The position numbers and the translations under genes are program-made. Source: Rhodospirillaceae bacterium (GTDB lineage: Bacteria > Pseudomonadota > Alphaproteobacteria > Rhodospirillales > Magnetovibrionaceae). Taken from it: a stretch of DNA of 6,343 nucleotides. The DNA lies in NCBI GenBank assembly GCA_029883045.1, contig JAOUJU010000106.1, positions 1 through 6,343 on the forward strand, written 5' to 3'. The notes under the pieces are model-generated. The model did not search any database, had not been told where the DNA came from, and worked only from the letters and a program-made list of their open reading frames with translations. How positions within the stretch are numbered: position 1 is the first letter of the stretch; every line of letters begins with the position of its first letter. Shown here piece after piece: positions 1 through 5,038 of this stretch.

Positions 1-391
1 AATCAAATGTTGTGTAACTTAATTGGTCTAGTTCTTCGTCTTTGAATAAAACCGTGCTTCCATCTGATACAATTAAAACTTCAACTGGCGGGTCGTAATC
101 AAAACGCATTCGCCCCGGCACCGATAGCCATAATTTTCCCCGTGCAAAAGAACCCCGGCTTGTGGCCTGTATAAATTTGGCCTCAAGGGTGGTTATACTG
201 TTAAGGGATTTTTGTGCTTTTTTTACTTGTGCGGCTTGTGCGGGGTTTAAACCAAACGCATCTTTTGCAAAACCAAAGGATGGTTTAAAAAAAACAATGC
301 CCAAAAAAACTAGCGCTAATAAAATTTGCGCGTAGTGGGAATTAATAAAAATATTTGCTGTAAATAATTTAGGATGCTTGTGCGCTGACAT
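1..391 (-). CDS. lolA: Outer-membrane lipoprotein carrier protein LolA (3' end cut by window edge)
   Basis: LolA is the periplasmic chaperone that takes lipoproteins released by LolCDE and carries them to the outer membrane. The minus strand reads openly for 130 residues from an ATG at 391 to the left window edge, so roughly the last third of a usual ~200-residue protein is missing. Residues 1-20 are a long polar N-region, residues 22-35 a hydrophobic core (ILLALVFLGIVFF), and a likely signal-peptidase site follows A42 (FGFA/KD). The mature part shows LolA hallmarks: TTLEAKFIQ (about 67-75), GKLWLSVPGRMRFDYDPP (85-102) and LIVSDGSTV (106-114). The ATG lies inside the last codons of ftsK in another frame, a 23-base overlap that suggests translational coupling; GAGG lies 12 bases before it. 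A GTG directly before the ATG is an alternative start. No other Met codon lies upstream of the mature region, so the long N-region is probably real. Family assignment is firm. Confidence 0.9.
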   Translation of the reverse strand, partial: MSAHKHPKLFTANIFINSHYAQILLALVFLGIVFFKPSFGFAKDAFGLNPAQAAQVKKAQKSLNSITTLEAKFIQATSRGSFARGKLWLSVPGRMRFDYDPPVEVLIVSDGSTVLFKDEELDQLSYTTFD

Positions 392-2762
392 CACCAATAA
401 GAACCTCACGGCGGCCGACACGGTTTGCCTTACTTACCACGCCTTCCGCTTCCATACGTTCAATGATACGGGCAGCGCGATTATAACCTATTTGTAGGTG
501 TCGTTGAATGAAACTTGTTGATGCCTTGCCTTCGCGCGCTATCATTGCCACCGCCTGGTCATAAAGGGCATCGTCTGAGTTGCCGCCAGCGGCTACTGGG
601 CTTGAAAATTCGCTGGGTAGTGGCTCTTCGGTGACTTCATCAAGATAAGCAGGTTGGCCTTGTTCTTTAAGGAAATTAACCACCTCTTCGACCTCTTCAT
701 CAGAAACAAATGGCGCATGGACACGGGTTATGCGCCCGCCACCGGCCATGTACAACATGTCGCCTTGGCCCAATAATTGTTCGGCACCTTGTTCACCCAA
801 AATGGTGCGTGAATCAATTTTTGATGTTACTTGGAAACTTACCCGGGTTGGGAAGTTGGCTTTGATGGTGCCAGTAATTACATCAACTGATGGGCGCTGG
901 GTCGCCATTATAATATGAATACCTGCTGCGCGCGCCATTTGTGCTAAGCGCTGAATTGCTGCTTCGACATCTTTGCCTGCGACCAACATAAGATCAGCCA
1001 TTTCATCAACCACCAATACAATGTATGGCAGTGGATCCATTGAAAGGGGCTGTTCTTCAAAGATTGGTTTGCCTGCTTCGTCAAAACCGGTTTGTACTTT
1101 TCTGGTCATAACTTCGCCGCGCTTGGTCGCGTCAAGCAGGCGTTGGTTATAACCAGTAATATTGCGAACACCCATTTGGCTCATGGAACGATAGCGTTCT
1201 TCCATTTCGCGCACCGTCCATTTAAGCGCCACCACAGCCTTGGACGGATCGGTTACCACCGGTGATAACAAATGTGGGATGTCATCATAAACTGATAGTT
1301 CCAACATTTTTGGATCAATCATTATGAAACGACATTGCGCCGGAGAATTTTGATAAAGAAGCGACAAAATCATTGCGTTTAGGCCAACCGATTTACCCGA
1401 ACCGGTTGTACCAGCAATAAGCAAATGTGGCATTCGCGCAAGATCAACATTAACTGGCACACCACCAATATCTTTTCCCAGCGCCATAGTCAGCGCACCT
1501 TTTGATTTTTCAAAATCAACCGATGCCAAAAGTTCGCGCAGGTGAACCATTTCACGGGTTTGGTTTGGCAGCTCAATACCAATTACATTACGCCCAGGTA
1601 CCGTTGCAACGCGCACCGATATAGCGCTCATTGATCTGGCGATATCGTCGCTAAGGCCGATTACGCGTGATGATTTGGTTCCCGGCGCAGGCTCAAGCTC
1701 ATAAAGGGTAATTACCGGGCCGGGACGAACCTTTACAATTTCACCGCGAATTCCAAAGTCTTCTAATACGCCCGAAAGCATGGCCGCATTTTGTTCTAAC
1801 GCTTCAGGGCTTGGCTTATTGTTGCCGCGTGCAGGGTCGGGCGCATCCAACAGGTCCAGTGGTGGTAATGTGTATTCACCACCAATACCAAGGTCGAGCG
1901 ATTTTTGCCGTTGCGCCATTGCCTTGCGCCCAGTTTTTACTTTTGGCGGGCTTGGGGCGACAAGGTTTTTCTTTTTTTCTTTTGCGCTTAAGGCAGATAT
2001 TTGGGTTCTGCGCACAGGGGTTTTGCCCGTGCTGGCGCGCTCAATTGTGGCGCCATCGCTAAACGTATCGCCATCATCATAATCACGTTTGTATGATGCA
2101 ATTTGGTTGGCACCTTTTAAAATATAAGATCCCAATTGTGCATTAAGCCAAACCGTTGCACGGGAAACTTTTTGCCAATCGGTTGCGGGCAAGCCCAACG
2201 AAAAAATAAATGCGACAATACCCGGAAGGGCGATGGCGGCACCTATGGTAATTTCATTAAAAAAAGTTTTTGGCGCATTGATGCTTTGTAAAAAAGTAAC
2301 CGTCCGACCCAAAAGTATTTCACCACCAACACCACCTAAACCTGCGGCCAGTGGCCATGAATGAAATGGTTTTATGATGGAAGCAAAAATTGAAAGTGTA
2401 ATAAGTGCCGTAAGCGACAAAACAATTCGTAACCAAAAATGCGAAATTGCTTGCTTGCGTAGCAAACAAAAACCCCAGGCCAAAACAGCAACACCGGGTA
2501 ACCACGCGCCCAGACCAAAAGATTGCAGCGCAATATCTGAAACAATCGCGCCACCCGTGCCCAGCCAATTAATGATGGGTCCAGCCCCTGCTGAATTAAG
2601 TGATGGGTCAGATGGGGAAAAGCTAAATAAGGCCAGCGCATAAGTAATTGCCAATGCGCATAAGCCAAGGCCGATGGTCTCGCTCAGGCGGTTTTTTAAG
2701 TACGCCTTTCCACCTTCGGGTAACAGTGCGCCAGCGTTGGTTTTTTGGGTCATCCATGCCAT
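369..2762 (-). CDS. ftsK: DNA translocase FtsK
   Basis: FtsK is a septum-anchored hexameric ATPase that pumps DNA during division and activates XerCD recombination at dif to resolve chromosome dimers. The 797-residue product has the full architecture. Residues 28-191 hold four to five membrane helices (about 28-48, 83-101, 110-130, possibly 136-158, 171-191). A basic, low-complexity linker runs from about 195 to 300, short compared with the several-hundred-residue linker of E. coli. The alpha/beta motor follows, with Walker A GTTGSGKS at 451-458, Walker B IVLVVDE ending at D586-E587, and ATQRPSVDVITG at 620-631. A C-terminal winged-helix gamma domain at about 731-791 (including IGYNRAARIIERMEAEG) reads KOPS orientation sequences and contacts XerD. 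The start is ATG 2762; Met4 at 2753 is an alternative, and neither has a strong ribosome site. The TAA stop overlaps lolA. No key residue is missing. Confidence 0.97.
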   Translation of the reverse strand: MAWMTQKTNAGALLPEGGKAYLKNRLSETIGLGLCALAITYALALFSFSPSDPSLNSAGAGPIINWLGTGGAIVSDIALQSFGLGAWLPGVAVLAWGFCLLRKQAISHFWLRIVLSLTALITLSIFASIIKPFHSWPLAAGLGGVGGEILLGRTVTFLQSINAPKTFFNEITIGAAIALPGIVAFIFSLGLPATDWQKVSRATVWLNAQLGSYILKGANQIASYKRDYDDGDTFSDGATIERASTGKTPVRRTQISALSAKEKKKNLVAPSPPKVKTGRKAMAQRQKSLDLGIGGEYTLPPLDLLDAPDPARGNNKPSPEALEQNAAMLSGVLEDFGIRGEIVKVRPGPVITLYELEPAPGTKSSRVIGLSDDIARSMSAISVRVATVPGRNVIGIELPNQTREMVHLRELLASVDFEKSKGALTMALGKDIGGVPVNVDLARMPHLLIAGTTGSGKSVGLNAMILSLLYQNSPAQCRFIMIDPKMLELSVYDDIPHLLSPVVTDPSKAVVALKWTVREMEERYRSMSQMGVRNITGYNQRLLDATKRGEVMTRKVQTGFDEAGKPIFEEQPLSMDPLPYIVLVVDEMADLMLVAGKDVEAAIQRLAQMARAAGIHIIMATQRPSVDVITGTIKANFPTRVSFQVTSKIDSRTILGEQGAEQLLGQGDMLYMAGGGRITRVHAPFVSDEEVEEVVNFLKEQGQPAYLDEVTEEPLPSEFSSPVAAGGNSDDALYDQAVAMIAREGKASTSFIQRHLQIGYNRAARIIERMEAEGVVSKANRVGRREVLIGDVSAQAS

Positions 2763-2786
2763 GTAAAATTATTACACTCTCAAGCA

Positions 2787-2802
2787 TTTACAATACCTTA
2801 AC
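2787..2802 (+). promoter_or_regulatory. Possible CtrA-type box upstream of ftsK
   Basis: The bases read TTTA, seven bases, then TTAAC. The alphaproteobacterial cell-cycle regulator CtrA binds TTAA-N7-TTAA(C), so this site has one mismatch in the first half and a full second half. It lies about 25-40 bases before the ftsK ATG, where a cell-cycle regulator could act on a division gene. In AT-rich intergenic DNA such a match arises easily by chance, and whether this organism uses CtrA is not shown by the window. Confidence 0.2.
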
Positions 2803-2976
2803 ACCATATCTTCATGTCGAGAGCAAACCCCCCATAGACCCAATCAAAGCCCAATATGTGGTGCTAATTTGGTGGCGATTAACCCATATAGGCGATAAAC
2901 CGCACTTATAAGTATTTTTTACGGGTTTTTGTGGGTTTATTGCGTTATTTGCCATATATCATCGTTCTAGCCATGC

Positions 2977-2996
2977 GCTGGGCGCAATGCTGGGCG
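2977..2996 (+). repeat. Short direct repeat GCTGGGCG x2
   Basis: Two identical copies of GCTGGGCG lie at 2977-2984 and 2989-2996, separated by CAAT, a 12-base period. They are GC-rich within an otherwise AT-rich intergenic stretch. The period is near one helical turn, so they could be paired protein contacts, but two copies of eight bases could be chance. No known operator is recognised. Confidence 0.3.
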
Positions 2997-3117
2997 GTAA
3001 TCATACCAAACCTAAAACTCCCTGAATACGTGTATAAACAGCAAATACAATATCGCCATAACTAGGCAAAAAAGAAAATATTGCTGGCGATACTGGAAAA
3101 CAAAGAACCAAAAACCC

Positions 3118-3122
3118 AAGGA
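3118..3122 (+). promoter_or_regulatory. Ribosome binding site that fixes the start of the small membrane protein
   Basis: AAGGA lies 9 bases before the ATG at 3132. This spacing supports that ATG over an in-frame TTG at 3081, which would add 17 polar residues (MLAILENKEPKTQGNIV) ahead of the first membrane helix. Confidence 0.6.
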
Positions 3123-3131
3123 AATATTGTT

Positions 3132-3335
3132 ATGCACTCGTTATACTTTATCGCTTACGCAATCATGGCATCATTTGCAGGCCTGATAATTGTGCATGCG
3201 CAGTATACGCGCATGCGGGCAGAAGGCACACCAATGAGCTTTGGTTTTGTAAAAGTAGTTGCAGCAATTGCAATTGCAATGTGGGTTGCCGCTGGCGTTA
3301 CGTCGCTTACATATTCATATGCCGGGGCTGCGTAA
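3132..3335 (+). CDS. Small two-helix membrane protein, unknown function
   Basis: I do not recognise this 67-residue protein. From the ATG at 3132 it starts MHSLYFIAYAIMASFAGLII, a first hydrophobic helix at about residues 3-22. A short charged loop follows (HAQYTRMRAEGTPMS, with three basic residues), then a second helix at about 38-60 containing AAIAIAMWVAAG, and a small polar tail. By the positive-inside rule the loop is probably cytoplasmic and both ends periplasmic. It is the only plus-strand gene here and converges on the neighbouring amt gene with 6 bases between stops. Support for a real gene comes from the well-placed AAGGA, the compact two-helix design and the absence of a competing long frame on the other strand. 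The run AATTGCAATTGCAAT inside helix 2 is a small hexamer repeat encoding Ala-Ile pairs. A role linked to ammonium transport would be guesswork from position alone. Confidence 0.65.
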   Translation: MHSLYFIAYAIMASFAGLIIVHAQYTRMRAEGTPMSFGFVKVVAAIAIAMWVAAGVTSLTYSYAGAA

Positions 3336-3354
3336 CGGGCATCAGGCCCTTACG
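3331..3354. terminator. Hairpin spanning both convergent stop codons, possible bidirectional terminator
   Basis: CGTAA-C-GGGC (3331-3340) pairs with GCCC-TTACG (3346-3354) around the loop ATCAG, giving nine base pairs with one bulged C. The hairpin contains the TAA of the small plus-strand gene and the TGA of the minus-strand amt gene, so both transcripts could fold it. On the plus strand it is followed by TCTTCTTCC, a poor U-tract; on the minus strand no T run follows. It may end or stabilise transcripts, but it is not a textbook Rho-independent terminator. Confidence 0.35.
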
Positions 3355-4577
3355 TCTTCTTCCGGATAGGCACTAATGCGGTGAATTGATACGTCAGCAC
3401 CAGCGTATTCTTGCTCAGGATCGAGCCTTATTCCAACCACAGCTTTAATTACGCCATAAACCGCAAACCCGCTAAGCGTTGCAAAGGCAACTCCAATTAA
3501 TGTTCCAACTAATTGCGATGTGAAGGTCACGCCGCCAATGCCACCCATGGCCTCTAGGCCAAAAATACCCGCAGCAATTCCGCCCCAGGCACCACACATT
3601 CCATGCAAGGGCCACACACCAAGCACATCATCAATGCGCCATTTATTTTGCGCCATGGAAAAACCCCAAACAAAAAGTCCACCGGCAATTATGCCTGTCG
3701 CTAGCGCCCCAATGGGGTGCATTAGGTCTGACCCAGCACAAACTGCGACCAAACCGGCAAGGGCTCCGTTATGGGTAAAGCCGGGATCGTTTTTTCCAAA
3801 AACAAGTGCAGCCAGAACACCGCCTACCATAGCCATCAGCGAATTTACCGCCACTAATCCGCTAACCGCAACAACGCTTTGTGCGCTCATTACATTAAAA
3901 CCAAACCAGCCCACAACTAATATCCACGAACCAAGAGCCAAAAATGGAATGTTCGATGGCGGTATGCCAACCACGCGCCCATCGGATTTATACCGGCCCA
4001 TGCGCGCACCCAATAAAACCACTGCGCCCAACGCTAGCCAACCACCAACGGCGTGCACAACAACAGATCCTGCAAAATCATGAAACGGGGCACCAAATGC
4101 ATTTTCCATAAAATTTTGAAAGGCAAAATTATTATTCCAGACCATGCCTTCAAAGGTTGGATAAATGACTGAAACCAAAATGGCCGTAGCAGCAACCTGG
4201 GGCCAAAAACGAAATCGTTCGGCAATGCCACCGGAAATAATGGCCGGAATTGCAGCGGCAAAAGTTAGCAAAAAGAAGAACTTAACCAGATCATAGCCGT
4301 TTTTTGCAAAACCAAAGGTGCCATCAGCACCCCCTGATGCGCCACTCAATACGGATGCGGAAGAAAAAAAGCTAACCCCATAAGCAATACCGTAGCCGAT
4401 GAAAAAATAGGCAATGGTTGAAATAGCAAAATCCACAATAATTTTGACCAATGCGTTGACCTGGTTTTTCCTTCGCACCGTACCGACCTCAAGAAAGGCA
4501 AATCCCGCATGCATTGCCAACACCATGGCTGCGCCCATCAGTACAAAAAAAACGTCCATTCCATTGCTTGATTCCAT
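3342..4577 (-). CDS. amt: Amt-family ammonium transporter, isoform without signal peptide
   Basis: This protein conducts ammonium across the inner membrane as a trimer of 11-helix subunits. The 411-residue length matches a mature Amt. Aligned by eye with E. coli AmtB, the two pore histidines are H175 (in SVVVH) and H325 (in WPLHGMCG). D167 in HDFAG matches the structural Asp160, W147 (GMVWNNN) matches Trp148 of the outer binding site, and F106 and F227 match the Phe gate. S231 in GWFGFNVMSAQ matches Ser219, with Met230 where AmtB has Gly. NGALAGLVA at 270-278 is the usual helix motif. The tail (DPEQEYAGADVSIHRISAY) retains the PII-contact region, so gating by GlnK is likely. There is no signal peptide; helix 1 starts near residue 8. 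Start is ATG 4577 with only a weak GCGGA upstream; Met7 at 4559 is possible. A sigma-54-like promoter lies about 105 bases upstream. I use amt rather than amtB because of the paralogue. Confidence 0.95.
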   Translation of the reverse strand: MESSNGMDVFFVLMGAAMVLAMHAGFAFLEVGTVRRKNQVNALVKIIVDFAISTIAYFFIGYGIAYGVSFFSSASVLSGASGGADGTFGFAKNGYDLVKFFFLLTFAAAIPAIISGGIAERFRFWPQVAATAILVSVIYPTFEGMVWNNNFAFQNFMENAFGAPFHDFAGSVVVHAVGGWLALGAVVLLGARMGRYKSDGRVVGIPPSNIPFLALGSWILVVGWFGFNVMSAQSVVAVSGLVAVNSLMAMVGGVLAALVFGKNDPGFTHNGALAGLVAVCAGSDLMHPIGALATGIIAGGLFVWGFSMAQNKWRIDDVLGVWPLHGMCGAWGGIAAGIFGLEAMGGIGGVTFTSQLVGTLIGVAFATLSGFAVYGVIKAVVGIRLDPEQEYAGADVSIHRISAYPEEDVRA

Positions 4578-4681
4578 AAACCCGTTCCGCTTTCAAAATA
4601 TTTATTCATCCAATAACGCAAACAAAAAAATCGTTGCGCCTGCGCTACGTTTTGTCGTTTAAGACCGCGCCATGATTACAT

Positions 4682-4697
4682 ATCAAGTATCGTGCCA
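4682..4697 (-). promoter_or_regulatory. Sigma-54-type (RpoN) promoter candidate for the downstream amt
   Basis: On the minus strand the bases read TGGCACG, ATAC, TTGAT. The RpoN consensus is TGGCACG-N4-TTGC(A/T): the -24 box and the spacing are exact, and the -12 box has GA where GC is expected. Transcription would start near 4671, giving a ~94-base leader before the ATG at 4577. Amt genes in proteobacteria are classically driven by NtrC with RpoN, so position and target fit. The -12 mismatch falls on a strongly conserved base, which lowers confidence. Confidence 0.5.
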
Positions 4698-4748
4698 TAG
4701 GTCGGGTTGCGCCGATGCGGGCTATTAAAGTATTGAAATTGTGCATTT

Positions 4749-4773
4749 ATAATTCGTTGCTATTGCGAATTGT
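4749..4773. repeat. Inverted repeat upstream of the second amt promoter
   Basis: AATTCG (4751-4756) and CGAATT (4766-4771) form an exact six-base inverted repeat around a nine-base centre, and the flanking bases extend it to eight with one mismatch. The centre lies about 90 bases before the inferred sigma-54 start, a usual distance for an activator site. The sequence does not resemble the NtrC consensus (TGCACC-N5-GGTGCA), so any binding protein is unknown. Confidence 0.35.
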
Positions 4774-4793
4774 AAATTATGGTGGGTTTAAGC

Positions 4794-4804
4794 GTGCACG
4801 GCAC
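4794..4804. repeat. GTGC-ACG-GCAC inverted repeat
   Basis: GTGC and GCAC flank a three-base centre, about 128 bases before the inferred transcription start of the second amt gene. NtrC sites use the same half-site words in the opposite arrangement and with wider spacing, so this is at most a degenerate activator site. It is listed because it sits where an RpoN enhancer would be expected. Confidence 0.2.
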
Positions 4805-4857
4805 ATAGGCAAAGGTAATATGTGTGCATAAATATTAAGCATTTAGCTATTTTTAGC

Positions 4858-4887
4858 AAAAAAAGACCCGGAGAAATGCTCTCCGGG
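4858..4887 (-). terminator. Rho-independent terminator of the upstream amt transcript
   Basis: On the minus strand CCCGGAGA (4887-4880) pairs with TCTCCGGG (4874-4867) over the loop GCATT, an exact GC-rich eight-base stem. TC and seven T residues (4864-4858) follow. This is a textbook intrinsic terminator about 150 bases after the TGA of the amt gene at 5039. It should separate that transcript from the next amt gene. Confidence 0.9.
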
Positions 4888-5038
4888 CCAAAAGGTTATC
4901 TAGATTAGCTGTAGGACTGTAAATCTGAGATCTAATTTTCTGCCATTACTTTAAATGCGAATTTCCATCATGGGGAGATTAGAAAACTAATCGCTATAAA
5001 TTAATGACATTTATTATTTGCCTTTTAGGTAGTCAGGC

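Larger units (their letters stand above)
2763..3131. other. Divergent intergenic region between ftsK and a small membrane-protein gene
   Basis: These 369 bases separate the minus-strand ftsK start from the plus-strand small gene and must hold promoters for both. No credible coding sequence is visible on either strand; the reading frames here are short and lack family resemblance. Visible items are a CtrA-like box at 2787-2802, a perfect 10-base palindrome ACTTATAAGT at 2904-2913 followed by a T run, and a direct repeat of GCTGGGCG at 2977-2996. A TATAAA at 3033-3038 could be a -10 element for the small gene, but I see no good -35 partner, so no promoter is called. Confidence 0.5.
4578..5038. 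other. Intergenic region between the two amt genes
   Basis: These 461 bases separate two genes that read the same way (minus). No glnK or other protein-coding frame is visible; the minus-strand ATGs near 5009, 4971 and 4945 open onto frames of under ten codons. Reading in the transcription direction, the region holds the ~150-base 3' untranslated part of the upstream amt message, its terminator (4858-4887), two inverted repeats (4794-4804 and 4749-4773), a sigma-54-type promoter candidate (4682-4697), and a leader of roughly 90 bases for the downstream amt. The leader contains a weak imperfect hairpin around 4634-4649 (GTTGCG-CCTG-CGCTAC). No riboswitch class is recognised. Confidence 0.6.

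Noticed and set aside
1780..2082. Plus-strand reading frames opposite the ftsK linker and motor
   Set aside because: They are shadows of the ftsK codons. FtsK is full length with all motifs on the other strand.
2648..2911. A plus-strand frame of 87 codons running from ftsK into the intergenic DNA
   Set aside because: Its first part is antisense to ftsK, and it has no ribosome site, domain or recognisable family.
2904..2920. Palindrome ACTTATAAGT followed by T residues as a terminator
   Set aside because: The stem would have only four or five AT-rich pairs with no loop, and no gene upstream on the plus strand needs a terminator there.
3081..3131. A longer form of the small membrane protein starting at TTG 3081
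   Set aside because: The extra 17 residues are polar and lack a ribosome site, while AAGGA is well placed before the ATG at 3132.
3258..3281. Tandem ATTGCA-like hexamers as a regulatory repeat
   Set aside because: They fall inside the second helix of the small membrane protein and encode alternating Ala and Ile, so coding constraint explains them.
3520..4083. A 187-residue plus-strand reading frame
   Set aside because: It is antisense to amt and its composition (rich in Pro, Thr, Ala and Lys) is what the complement of a hydrophobic membrane protein gives. No family resemblance.
4578..5038. A glnK (PII) gene expected beside amt
   Set aside because: No frame with PII motifs exists in this gap on either strand; if present it would lie outside the window.
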